A stretch of 64,000 nt of DNA from Melanocharis versteri (lineage: Eukaryota > Chordata > Aves > Passeriformes > Melanocharitidae). The stretch is from contig VZTG01006291.1 in assembly GCA_013397845.1 (NCBI GenBank), forward strand, positions 278,101-342,100, in the 5' to 3' direction. This document shows positions 47,546-61,000 of the stretch, piece after piece. Below the pieces are notes generated by a model, which was not told where the DNA came from, made no database searches, and saw nothing but the letters and a program-made list of their open reading frames with translations. Each line of letters opens with the position of its first letter. Positions within the stretch are counted from its first letter, which is position 1. A program made the position numbers and the translations under genes.

Positions 47546-50500
47546 GAGGAATGGAAAGAAGTTGTACAGCCCTGCAGAGACTTGAATCCTTTGCAGCAGA
47601 TGCTGCTTCTATGTTCTCTTTTACTCCATTTCTGAGTAAGCTACACAAATTTAGCTTTAGAGCCAGAAGCAGTGAGTAAGGAGAAAATCATGTCGTCTTT
47701 GGAGACAAGATTCACACAGAAGAGCACACACAGATTCCTTCCAGGGTTATTGGGGCTTGCTTCAACAATTTGCTCATAGTGTTTCAAAAAATTACTTGCC
47801 AACCTCCTGTTAATAATGGAAAAGTCCTCACAGATCTTGAAGACCTGAACAATGGAGATGCCCCAAAAGTGCAATAGGTTTTATTGTAATCATGAAACCG
47901 CAGTATATAAATATTTAAAATCTCTTAAAATTGTGTTTCTAACTCTCCCTGTCATGGGCTCCTCAATGCAGCGTTAATGTGAGCGAAATGCTTCTGGGAA
48001 ACCCAGGGAAATGCAATAAAATTCAATTTAATTCTAACCTACCCACATTCCTGTGCCTGCTGCTGCTGGATTTCGGTGATAAATCAGCCATGGGCCACTT
48101 AGTGTTTATTTCAGCAAATATGGGCCCTGGAATCCAAGTTCAGATCTGGAGTTCAAACACTAACTTCTTTTAGGCTGTTGTGGGGTGGAAGCATGGAAGA
48201 AGCAGTAAGCCTGGTTCTTGGAGGGGGAAGTTGAGCAGTTTCTGTTTTACTGATATTTTTAAGTTTAGCAGGCACTGATGCAGCTCCTGGTTGAGTGATA
48301 AGTCACACAGTGTGATGTGTCTTACCTGGAAAGTCTCATTGTGGCACAGACCTCATGAGGGAGCAGAGTAGGACACCTGCCTCATCTTGTGGGCTGGTAC
48401 AGAATGTGTGATGTCCCTGGGTTTGGAACGGTTCTTCAGCCTTTAATTCCATGACCACTTTTGAGTGAGAGAGCTTCTTGCTTGCAATACAAGTGGTTAA
48501 TTTGCAACATAACATCAACTGGCCTTTCACTGAGAGGCAGTGTCTGATTTGCTGACTGATGTGCTTTCTGAAAGTGCTTCCCTGCTAAACTGGCTCTGAT
48601 TAATAAAATATATGAAGGTAAAGAAAAATTAGTCCTCCCTAGCTGAGTTTTTTTGTACTTATGACTAATTTACATGTGCAATACCTTTAAGACCTGTTTT
48701 TTCAGGATGTTATGCTTGCATTTTAAGCCTTCAGGCACAGAACTGGTCTAAACTGGAAACTCTGTAGTTGCTTTGGCACAAGGCTTTGTTTAAACTAATC
48801 ATCTTTGGTGAGAGATGGAGTGCTACAAGAATACAATTGAATGACTTTTAGAATGGATATGTTGAGGTTCTGGTGGATTTTCAGGATAAGCTTTTCCACA
48901 GTTGTGGCCAAGAGGCATTAGTCTGTAATGCTGGGATTTTTACAAAACTATGAAAATACTTAAAAAGTCCTCTTGCCCTGCGTGAGTTAATACGGAATAA
49001 AAACGTGATGGCTCACTTGGCATTCAGTGCACACAAGGGTGTGTACCTAAATGTGCTGCCCGGTGTCTGAATGAGTCTGCCCTCATTCCTTGCTTGTTCC
49101 TTGAGAGACAAGTCCTGTCTTTCCTTGCCATTTTGCCCCTTGGCTGGCAGTCCTCATACTTCTCCTCAGGGCTGGCACTGTGCCTGCAGGACTCTGAGAT
49201 GCAGTTGCTGCAGATGTTCTGGATTCCTCTTTGGCGAATGATTATTCAGGGAATTGCTTTATTTCATGCTCTCCCTTGGAATTTGAGCACACTATGTTTG
49301 GGGCAGTCAGCACAGACCAATCAGTTTGCACACCCCTGCTTTTCAACTCATTCAGCAAGATTGCAGCAGGCATTCCTGCTTTTTAAGCCCGCTGGATGTT
49401 TATGGACTCCCCTACTGCACAGGCTCTTTTCCCACATGTTGAGCGAGGGAAAAAGCACTTGCTGTATTACCCACAGTGCAGCAAACATGGATCAGTGACA
49501 GCAGAGATTGATTAAAGTTAGTCAGGAAGAGTAAAATCAAGTCAGAGGCTTGCAGAGTTGTGCTACTTATTTGATACTCTCCTAATACTAAGAAAGCAAG
49601 TCTTTTAATCTCACATATTAAAGCCTCAGGCATTACGAAATTAACCAGATTATTTACCTATTTGATTTTCTTGTTTAGGAACAGCACAGCTGACATATCT
49701 GTTGAGAAAAGGAGAGAGAGAGGTGTACACAGCCCACTATTTCCTGAATCGACGTATGCACTGGTTGTATACGAGCATCTTCTGTTTGTAGTTACAAGCC
49801 TGTCACTGCCACTCAAGCTCAACTTCCTACCACATCCCAGTTATGGTTAGGAAAGCATATTCACTATATAAAAGAAGTAACTTAAGAGATAATGGAATAC
49901 CAGAGTTTTTAGTCTATTTTAAATCTGTTGAGCAAAGCTGAAGCAGTGAACAAAAATTATCGCTGTGCATTATTCTTTATCTTTTTGCTTTTAATGGTCT
50001 GATTTGGATTTTGAATGCTTTGGCTAAGCAGCAATGCTGCAGGACTCAGTAGGACCCCTTCTGTCTCTTTTATTTAAATAAATCTGAACTAACTTTTTCA
50101 GGGTAAATATTCTAAGACTTCCCTTTCTGAAACTCTGTAATTTTTTTCTATATCTGATTCATTCCAACTGAAATATCTACTGTATTCTAGAAGTCGTCCT
50201 CCCTTTTTCTTCTTTCCCAGGCAACAGGAAACTGGCATTCCCCATAAATTTTAGAGTAGTAAGTTATTAATGATCTCTGTAGGTTTTTCTCAGGTGGTTG
50301 CTGCTCCTGTGGCTCAGGGCCTTTTCCTTGCTGTCATTTGCATGGCCTTATCCACAGGTGATAATGTGGCTCCTTGACTCCACCAGAACTGGAACAGGGA
50401 TGGGATGGGCAAAGTGATCTCACAGGCTGGGTCTTGCTTTAGACTGTCTTCTCCTGCATGCCCTGAAGCCACTACAGAACCTGGCAGAAACAAAGCAGAA

Positions 50501-51325
50501 AAGATTTATTGAGGAGGCTTTTTTACAGTTAGGGCTACACAGATTATAGCAATCATTGTAATGAATTTAGTATAATATGGAATAAAGAGAAAAGGGCAAG
50601 TTTTTAATCAAAACAAGATTGAGTCTCAAAGGAAAGATAAAATCAGTGAGATAGGAGTTGCAGCTTGATTTTTAAAGATTTATCACCCAATTTATTCACT
50701 TTATTTCAGACAGATTAAATCTTAAAACCCAGCTATCACCATGCAAATATCAATAGGATTAAGCATAGAATCTTTGGAGACGAGTATTTAAGTCAAGTAA
50801 TTTAGCCAACCAGTTAAAACTTTTTCTTCTCAAACATGCCTTTCACCTCCCTTATCTGCAATGCAGATCACTTGTGTTCAGTTTGGCCTGCATGGGTAAT
50901 TTCCAGTATTTCAGGATGTGAAACAAGGTGAGAATGCCTGCAGAGTTCTGCAGTGGGCTGAGGGAACTGGACAGCTGTGTTTTGAAAAAGTACCTGCTGT
51001 GGTCCTATATGTAAAAATAACCCCCTGTATCTGTGTCTCCTGTTAACTGAGGTGTTGATCTCACCTGTTCCCAGCACTTGTTGGTTTGGAAGACAGTTGA
51101 CCACTTCTTTCCGAGTTCAGGCCTCTGGCTGTTTCAGCCTGAAGGCATAAGTACCAAAACCATCCTGCCTGATCAATAGTTTATTAAAACCTTTGCCAAA
51201 GTCAGAAAGGAAAATGCTAATGCAGGTGCAATAGGAACCTAGGGGGTCGGTGAAGCCTTTATGAGCATCTGTGGTGCATTCAGTCCCTTCTTGTGATTTT
51301 TGCTTAAGGGTCATGGAATAGGACG
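47546..51325. other. Intergenic, no supported gene
   Basis: AT-rich sequence. Short open frames on both strands (for example 47641-47874 minus, 49094-49498 plus) lack recognisable domains. Confidence 0.6.
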
Positions 51326-51550
51326 ACATAGAAACAATAAGGCTGGAAAAGCCCTCTGAGATCGACTCCAACTGTGAACCCAACGCTGTCAATGCCACCG
51401 CTAAACCATGTCCCCAAGTGCCACATTCACATGTTTTTGAACACTGCCAGAGAAGTCAAACCAGTCTCATCTTTTCAGCCCAATACTGATGTGGGGAGGC
51501 AGCTCTTCCAGGTCCAGCCTCTCTACTTCTTTATCCCCATGTTCATCCCT
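51326..51550 (-). mobile_element. CR1 LINE 3' end
   Basis: Antisense CR1: GACATAGAAACAATAAGGCT, GATCGACTCCAACTGTGAAC, TAAACCATGTCCCCAAGTGC. It diverges after 51450, with weaker CR1-like blocks continuing to about 51550. Confidence 0.85.
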
Positions 51551-52762
51551 GGATAACCAACTTGCGCTTTTCTGAAGAAACCAGCTCTTTGAATTGTTTT
51601 CCTAGTGTTGCAGTTTGTTTTTGTTTCCTTTGTTGTCATTCATGTTGCAGCTGCTGGGGTTGCTTTTGCTATTACAGCTGTTAATATTGCATGATCAAAT
51701 GAATTGTTAATTGCCGAGCCTCTGAAGAGCAGACACAGGCTGCTCACTGCCTCCAGTACACGTGGGAGGCTGTCAGGGATAGCTGGGACCTGGTGTCAGA
51801 TCAATCATGCACTGGAGGCTTGCATCAGAAGGTGGTTTTGGAAGTGAGGAAGCAGATCCAGTGTGGAGAATATTCCTCAAACAGATGCATTCCTCCCTGT
51901 TGCTGAAAGGTCCCCCTTGAAGCGTCAGCCCAGCTTAGCTGTAGTTACCTGACAGGTAGAAGTGCTACCAGCTCATGTTTCTCCTGGTGTAGGAAATATT
52001 TTTCTACCATAGGATGGTCTAAAACGGTGTCCTGCACTGTAGGACCTATTTAGAGATGTTTACAATGTGCAAAATGAATCCTATCAGTGCTCAAGGATGC
52101 TGATTTTGGTGTTTGTCTCTCTCCCCTCCCTTTCCAACAAGGCCCAGCTGTCTCTGAGCACTGCTGCCTGCCTTGGCACCCTGTTGTTATTTAAGGAAAG
52201 TTGATGCAAATTTGTTGTTTTCACTTATTTTTTATGAACATTGAAGATATTTTGCCTCCTAGGCAACACACTTCCCCCCCAACCCCATTTTTAGCTCTCC
52301 CAACAGTATTAGGGAATACTACTTAGAAGCACAGAAGGGAAAAACTGGAGAGCAGCTTGATGAGTGGGTCCTTTCATTTGAGAGCAGACAAATCATTCCA
52401 TATGAAATTGATGTGATATGACAGCATAAAGAGCAAATGTACTTTCATCTTGCATTATTATTTATAAGATTTATAACAAAACTGCAGTTACAGGGGAGCC
52501 TTACTAATTCAAATATGGTGAGACAGGATCAGTTTGCACACAAGCAAAAATTAATAGTATTGCAGTGAAGCTGCTGCTAGCACAAAAATGCATTCATTAG
52601 AGATAGTGGTGAGGTTTAACTTAGAAATAATGAATCTGCGACTTAAAAGCGTGTACATTAAGTTCCAAAACCCGCTTGTGGTGGCAGTGGCCCCAGAACA
52701 GCGGAGGTGGCAACAGAACTTCAGCACAGTGACATTCCTTAAATCTCTTCAAGTCACTTTTG

Positions 52763-53044
52763 TTAAGGAAGCTCTGTGTAAAGATGGATGTCCCATCTAT
52801 TGTTTCTGCTTCTGCTGATAAACGGAGTTGGTGAAATATCAGACTTTTCTAGCTCTGCCAGAAAACTCTCAAACCCTCCACAATATCTCTGTGCTGGTGT
52901 CACAGTTAGCAGAAAGGTGAAATAGCAGCAGACCAGTACAAAGGTGACATGAATTAGTTTCTCTTCCCTGATTCTCTTCAGATGTGTCCACCTGTTTTTC
53001 AAGAACTGAGAGGCTGCAATGTTAGAAAATGCATCAGCAAACAA
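52763..53044 (-). other. Unrecognised 93-codon open frame with one hydrophobic segment
   Basis: The minus-strand frame contains SNIAASQFLKNRWTHLKRIR, then a hydrophobic stretch VTFVLVCCYFTFLLTV that could span a membrane once, then a polar tail. It overlaps the second copy of the duplicated segment. There is no clear splice structure or neighbouring exon. It could be a decayed gene fragment, part of a repeat, or chance. No function is assigned. Confidence 0.25.
52894..53037 (-). repeat. Dispersed repeat or decayed coding copy 2
   Basis: Partner of 47390-47545, about 5.4 kb away, same orientation, roughly 70-75% identical by eye with small gaps. This copy keeps an open minus-strand frame. Confidence 0.6.
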
Positions 53045-56000
53045 AAACCACTTATTTTTGGAAATACAAATTTCATTTTTTCCTTTGAATCTTACATCTT
53101 AGTTAATAGATAACAGGAGTAGAGGATGGAGAGAACTATGAAGAAGGATGCTGGAGAAGATCAGCTTGCGTGCCTTTTAATCTCCACGGATTCTGTTTCA
53201 ATTACAATCATTTCATCTACAGAAGTGAAAATTGCACTGATGAAATACAACAGGGCTCTCTGACAACTGGCTTTTGGGAAGACACTAATTCGCATGCACA
53301 GTAGGGGCATGACTATTGTAAAGAGAAATCCTTGCCAGTCCACTTACTTTACTTCAAAAGGGGTGCAAGGGAAGGTGATGATATGCTCTGGTGTTTGGTG
53401 GTTTGTTTTTTTTTCTATTGTGAAATTGCACCTTAAGAGTGTTTTCACTTAGAAATCAAGATAGCAGGAATCTAAAAGGAGCTTGCAGAAGGATAACAAA
53501 AGGCTTCTAACATTCCAATTGAATAGGGTTATCCAATTTTCCCTTTTCTCTCAGCATGAGATAGGTGAAACATGGACAAGCGCCGTGGATAGTGGATGTA
53601 TGGGATCATTTTCTTGTTCCACTGACATCTGACTGCCAGAGGAGGGATGCTCCTTGGTGGACCTTGGCACACTGCTGGAGACACTGGTGGGTCTGGTGGA
53701 GGTGGGACCGTTGACATGTGCTGAAAGCCATGGATCCATCCTTCCACGCCAGAGTGGATTCACATCCCCACAGCTCAGAGCATGGCTTGAGTCTGCAGCC
53801 AGATCAGATAACACGCTCTGGGTTCTCATTCTCTGCTGTTTTGTTCCTGCTAAGAAATCAGCCCAACGTGTGTGTTGGAAAAGAAGAACATCAGCATGAA
53901 GGAAGAGTGAGTAGGCTGTGCTGGAGCTGGTCCATACTTGTAAGTATAAGTTAATGATCAAATGTTATCATAGGAAAACTCATTTTCTTGAAAGCATACA
54001 TTTAAAAAGAGATATTAACACTGTAGTGTGGTAATCAGGCACTGCAATATCCATGGTAGAATGCCAATGTTCCAGAGATCTGACAAATCCAGCATTTGTT
54101 ATTTACCTATCCAAAATGCTTTGCTTTGAAAAAGCAGTGCTGAGTGCCAGCAGAAGGGTGTTCATTACAAATTCAACGCAACATGCAGTCAGCTTCAGCA
54201 CAGAGCTGACTGTGGCTCCACTTATAAGGTAGAAAGTATATTAATTGGTCCATAATTCAAGCTGAAATAAGGAAAAGAGAGAGATAAGATGAGCTGTCAA
54301 GGGAAACAGCTACATTCACTGGTGAATTCTGGGGAATGAGTTGAGGGAAAGGAGCACTTACCCTTGAGAACTGCACAAGATCATTTGTAAAGTCATTAGT
54401 CTTATGAATTATTTTGACTGTTATTGTTATTAATTATTTGTACTGAAGTAGCACTTGGAGAAAAGAGTTATGCTAAAAATCCTCCTGACTTCTGTTAAAG
54501 CACATAATAAAAAGGCAGTCTTTCCCCTGAAGAGCTCTCAGTCTTAATGCCACCCTATATTCACAGTGTTCATCATTTCATCTTGTATTTCCATCCTCTT
54601 TTATTCTGGTACATAGCACCTGAACTTCTTTCTCAGAACTGTGTTGGTGTTTGGCAAATATGAAATTCATGCATCTGCACTCTTATGTCTGACGATTGTT
54701 TGGTTTTCCTCTCCTCAGTGGTTCCTTTTCTCACAGTTAACATTCCCCTCTTCTTATTTCCTTCTCTCTTTTTCTGCAATTTCTTGTATTGTCTCAGTCT
54801 CCATTTTTAAACCTTTGTCAAAATTCTCTCATATTATCTGTGGATGCTTTTTCTTCTGACATTTTGCCTCTTGGTTCCCTTTGCAATTTTGGGGGAGATC
54901 TGTGAACAAAAACTCCTACCGTCATTTGTCCTAAGGCACTTTTTCTGGCAAATCGTTCTATCCCTCTTTGCTTTCCATATCCAGCAAGAATCTGTCAACA
55001 GGAGAAGGTCACGTGGAGAAAGCACACCTTTTAACAGAGAAGGTGATTGGATTGCATTAGGTAGAGGAGCATTGCCAGCAGGTCGAAGGAAGTGATCCTG
55101 CCTCTCACGATTTCTGGGGGGCCTGGATCTGAAGAGTCTTCAGTACAAGACAACTACACTGAATTTACTTGGGATAAAACCTGGATATTATAGACTTTTG
55201 TAAATAATAAACATTGGGAGCTCCCTGGCAAAGTTCCAATGTTGTCTATTGGATCATGGTGAAGAAAAAGAAATTTGGCAAAAGGACCAAGTTAACTGCC
55301 AGCAGCCTGTCCCTCAGCTCTGCTGTTAATTGTGGTGCCCCACTGTAGTTTGTCTGCAATAATTCCAGCTGTACTGCCAGGGTAGCCTTTAAACAGAATT
55401 GCTGTTGTCACAACTGTTATTGTTCAAGAACTGCGTTTTTCAATTAGGGGAATACATAAGATACATTATGTGTAACAGTCTCTTTTAATGATAACAACAG
55501 ATACGGTAATTAGTTCAGTGTATGAAATTAAAGATATTTAAATAATTATAGTGTAATCAAGTCAAAATTACTGATGTCTTTATTTGAGGCTAGATTATGT
55601 GGAAAACACCATAGGAAAATAAGTGCTTTGAAATCTAAAAGGCACCAGTATTTGATAGCACATTTGCATATATTGCATCAAGTAAGTTTGGTTTATGACT
55701 GCCAAAGATTTAAAATATAAATAACAGTCACTAGGCCAGGTTTCAGAGGCTTGGGTATGACAGCAACTCCTTTGTGGTTCAGTTTGCTGGCAAGTCTCAG
55801 CTGGTTTGGTGTGGTGGATTTGCAGCATAAAGGTGAATTTAATGGTGCTCAATGGTGTGGCTCAGAAATGTCTGCATTCAAAATGCCTGTTTATTGGATT
55901 TTCTTGGAAAAGTTTCAATTTTTTCAGCTCCCTTTTCCCCTTTCTTATCTCATGCTGCACATACTCTTTAATCAAAGACAAATAAACAAGGAAAAATATT

Positions 56001-58023
56001 AATTTTTTTATTATGTGGAAAAAACCCCAAGAGCAACCCCCTGCAAAGCAAGCAAACAAAACCAAGCTGGACTAAACATAAGCAAAATTAAAAAATACCA
56101 TACATGAACCCAAAACTCACAGCTGCCCCCTCACTCCCCCTTCTCCTTTTCGGACTTTGAAGAAAACAACCTCTTGTGTAATTCTTTACCTTTAATAGCA
56201 GGTGCTGACTCACCAAGCCAGAAGAAGGCACAGTTCAGAGGTCTGGCAGAATTACAGCTGGTGGGTTTCAGGCACTGCCTGTGTCAAAGGAGAACTGGAA
56301 ACAGCTCTTTATTTATGTGTGTGAAAAGTATGGCAAGGAAGTATTTTTGTCATTTGACTTTACTGCAGAAGCTTATAAAGGCTATATTTATATTTTATTT
56401 TCTTGAGGGATGTAATCCTCCAAAGTAATGTAAAATATTGGTGGCAAAGGCCCGGTTTTGGAGCTGGGCTCTGAATTTTGGAGGGGGCTCCTGAGAGATG
56501 ACTCTGATATCTTTGGTTGGCAAGGTGAGCACTGAGCCCCCGTGCTGGTGGTGCAGATGAGGGGCTACAGAGATGCATTTAAAATTAAAACTTCTTTCCA
56601 ACTTGCCTATACAAACAGAAACACTCGACTCTCAAGAAGGTAACAGGCATCTCATGATTTATTGTAGACTAAAGTTCATTCTTTTACCTGATAGAAAAAC
56701 ATTCGCAAGTGCGAAGGGACCGATTCAGAGGGGACTGACTCAATCAACTGCAATTTTTCATCCACTTTTCCACATCAGCAGCAAATTTACCTTTTCTCTC
56801 AATTTGACGTCGAGTATCTTTAGTGCCCTTAAGGTCACAAGTGTTTCTCCAGCCCCACGGGTGCAATAACCAACAAGAAGAATAATCCATGAAGGATTTT
56901 CTTTCCATTACATAGATGATACTGGGAAAAGATGAGGCTTCCTTACTTCCAATGTGGTTATTTAATGTGCAATTTATTTTATAGTTAGTTATTACTAAAA
57001 ATGATTGCAAGATGGAACAAACACTAGTTTTACAGTAAAGACAATGAAAACAAACAGGAAAGTAATTTTAGGAATTTAGATAAGGTTTTAAAACAGGATG
57101 TTTCTGTGTTTGGGCAATTTAGTTTGATTCACATGAGGATCTTCTCTCTGAGGAACACCCCCACCCCACCTCCAATCCTTCGAAAGTAAAATTAATAACT
57201 AGATTTCTCACACAGAGACATTCTGCAGCTTTTACTAGATGCAAACATACTTCCAGAAAATAAATTGATTAAATTTATCCTAAATGCCCCTTTCAGCATG
57301 TTAGGAAATGGATACCGTGGTTTTGGTGTGTCACACAGAATGGTCTGAGACCTGACCTTTTAATGAGTTTTATCAATACATTTGAATAATGTCTACTCAG
57401 AATTTATTTACTTCTTCAGTGTCTTGCTTAATTTGATTTGTGAATTTTTCTATTATTTTTTCTTTTGCTTTAAAGTCATGGTTTTTATATTCAGTTTTTC
57501 AAATGCTTCAGCAGTAACTTCTGTTATCCTTGACATTTCTGTGTCACCATAATATGAACTGCTGCAGTGGGAAACTTAATCCTCTAATCTGTCTAGCTCA
57601 GACGCATTGTTTGTATAGAGACATTTTCTAATTCAGTGTATTTATTAACAGCTCTGAGCACTCTGTTAGCTCTGGCATCTGCAGTAGGAGCAGTTTTATT
57701 AATGGAAACTGTAGTCAAAGAGTGGTCCTATGCCTGGTTCCACTGGCTGGAATGACAGTGCTGGTCCATGTGATTGTAGGATTCACTTCTCTGCCTTTTG
57801 GTTGAAGAAGCTGTAAGGTATACACAAATGTACATATATACAGATGTGTGTGTATGTATCCAGGTTGCCAGTTTATCAACACTTTTATTGGAAGGCAGTT
57901 CTGAATATTAACCCAAACTTTCCTAAGTTTTCCTAGGAATTCTAGAAATCATTTGTGATAGCTGTTCAAGAAAACAAACCGTTCTGGCAGTTTCGGGCTT
58001 TCAGATGAGTTCAGTTTTCTGTA

Positions 58024-58059
58024 GAAACAGATTTTTCTGTGGAAACAGATTTTTCTGTG
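58024..58059 (+). repeat. Perfect 18-base tandem duplication
   Basis: GAAACAGATTTTTCTGTG occurs twice in direct succession. Each unit is itself a partial inverted repeat (CAGA and TCTG). Confidence 0.97.
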
Positions 58060-61000
58060 ATGCTTTACCAGAATCTCAGGTTTAGGGAATGGAACATTTC
58101 TGACCAGTCTTATTATTTAATTACTTTATTTCTCATCTGTTTACTCTCAAAACCAAGTTGGTTGTGGCAAATAATTGGCCACTGTTGAAGTCAGAGAACT
58201 GGTCTGGATGAGTTTGCAGGGAAACTGATCTGCCACTTTAATTTGAATGCTGGAAAAGACACATAGCAAAGTGTGAATACAAAATATATAGACATACTCT
58301 TATAAACTTGTTATTCTTCTTATTAAATATTAAAAATAAGTATTAAATTATTAATATTAAGAAAAACAATTTTTGGATCTGCAGGTATTTTTAATAAAGT
58401 CAAAACTAGCTGCTTTGTTGTATGTAGAAAATCACAGGATAGGGTGGAAGATCATTGGTGATATGATGTAGTTTATACAGTTCAGCTAGAGATTATTGGC
58501 AAACACCATCATGATGTTTAGAAAGGGGATTGAATAGTACATAGGAAATAAATACTGCATCCCCATGAAACTAGGATTCATCTTACTTATGATTATTCCA
58601 TGCTGGAAGCATGATAGAAAAGTTCCTCTATTCCTGGAGTAACAAAACTTTCTTCATTCTCTTTTCCTTCAAAAAAAGCCCAAGAAAAAATGGGTTTTAC
58701 ACACAGTCTTCCAGAAAGAAACAGGATGAAAACATCCCTCAAGCTACAAAGCAAGTTGGTCCTCAGCACTAATAATGTTTTCTATTACCAAATGCTCTGT
58801 AATATGAAAACTAAAAACAAGACCAAATATTATTTCTATTTATCTGTCTGTATGTGCTATATTATAAACACATTCTCAAAGGCTTAATTTATTTTTTGTT
58901 TGAGAAATACTCATTAATGACTATGATTCATGGTCAAGATAATATAAACTGATTGAGAAAAAGATAAGTTTACAACATGAAATTGTTTTGAATAATGGAA
59001 ATTAATTTTTCTCAAGAGTTGGCACATTTATTAAGGAAGCCCTTTGATGTTTCTTGGAGAAACAAATCAGTGCTAGTTGGTTTCATCCTTTATTGACAAT
59101 GGCATTTTGGATTTGGCAGTGTCTGGAGAACTGTTTTCAGCTGAAGTTGTTGGCATAGTCACTGAATGATGCTATTGTGAAGAAAAAATAATTTCATTTT
59201 AAGGCTACTGAAAGCTGCAGTGAAATTGCAGAAGAAATGTCTGCTCACATTTCAACTTAACATGTTAAAACCCACAAGGAAATGGCTGCAAAAAGGTATA
59301 TTTTGACAACCTTGGAAATAAAGTGTTTCTGTTTTACTGTTAGCAGGTGCTTTTGTTCCCCAGTAACTTCAAGACATCTATTTTGTATAATTGAGTCAAA
59401 TGATTCTTTGTCACTTCCATGCTTTCTCTCTTCAGATTTCCCCTAAATTTGCTTCCCAGTTTACCCACCTTTGTTTCTTTCTGTATCTCTGTGCTATTCC
59501 TTCCAAATGCTGGAGAGTGTCAATGCCAACCTTCCACATACATATTTGTTACCATCTCTGGCATCTTCCCTACTTAAATTTTCTTGGAAAGCTGTACATC
59601 AATGCTCCTAATAAAAATCATTGTTTCAGAGTCCTGTGGCACCTATAAGAACCAGAAATATGTGACTATACATCTATACATCTTCAATTTACCAATGTTT
59701 TGGGTAGCTTTGTGCAAAATGAAAAACCAAAAACTGCTGAAGGTACACAGAGAGATTTTGGCAAATCTGTTAGTGTTCAGATATTTCCTGGTTGCAAGCG
59801 GATATTTCCTTTTGCAAATTAAAACTAAATATAGATGAGGTGTGAACACACATTCACTGGACCTGAGTACTCTGCACTTGTCCATTGCATTCATCATTTC
59901 TGTTCTCACTGACCCTTACTAGGGAGTTACTGAGCCCAATGCCATATTTTGCAGCAAATAGCCCTTATTAAATGAGGAATTGCTTGTGAGAATGATGAAT
60001 TCATATAGTGATATCTTTCACAAGATCAGATCTAATAAAAGGTCAGCTGGTACAATTTCTTATGTAGATAAGTTTTCCAGACTGTTTCTCTTTCTACTTG
60101 TGCTGTTGCCTAGGCTGTCATCAGACTTCAAAGAAATTCATTATTCTTCTCGCTCTTGACTTTAAACAAAATGCTTGCTGAACCTAATTGATGCTGCAAA
60201 ATGTGTCTTTGCAGGGCAAAGAGAATTGTGCAAGAGTAATTCAGTCTATTGAGCTACTCACAGCCATTGTGTTTGACTGTGCCCAAGTGACATTGTATTT
60301 TTTTTCTGAAAAGTATTGGAAATCATTTTCACTGATGGAACTGATGGGAGATAATGAGTCAATCACATGAGAGAGAGTGGATTCAGTAAGCTCAATGCAA
60401 ACTATTGTGAAAAGTTTTGAAAGTCTCTTTGTCCACAAAATGTCAGTGGTTTATTTTTTTCCTCCTCAAGGTTATTTTGAAAGCAAATATTTGAGGCTGG
60501 CAAGCATTCTTGACTATTCTGAGAGCCAGTGAAGAAAGAAACAAAAATATCTACAGTAAGAGACAAGCAAGCAAGAGGAATGAGTAAGGAAAGGTGAAGC
60601 AGGTGCAGTTTTGTGGATTCCAGGTAAGCTGGTGTAGGGTTTTTACATCTGCTCCTGTAAAATGGCAACTTTGGGTCTTAGAGACCATGATAGGTCTTTG
60701 GATAAAATGGGGAAACAGAATTGTTGCCAGCTTCTGGCTCTTTCACTCTGGTAATCCACAGAAGAAAATACTTCATGCCAGTCAGCAACAATTCCTGCAA
60801 TGCAATTAAAATGCAAGTGCATAAGTGAGTCCAGTGGCTACTCGGACCATCCTATGGAGGTTTTAATTTTTTCTAATGCTGAAGTGTACCCTGGTAGAAT
60901 TTGATCCCATCAGTGCCATATTGAACTCTACTAGTTAAAGTGCCAATGTTCTACGGCCTTGTCCTTCTTTCCATTCTAAATCCCCCTTCTGAATGAACGA

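Noticed and set aside
58430..58470. CR1-like AATCACAGGATAGGGTGGAA
   Set aside because: Only about 20 bases resemble the CR1 tail, too little to call.
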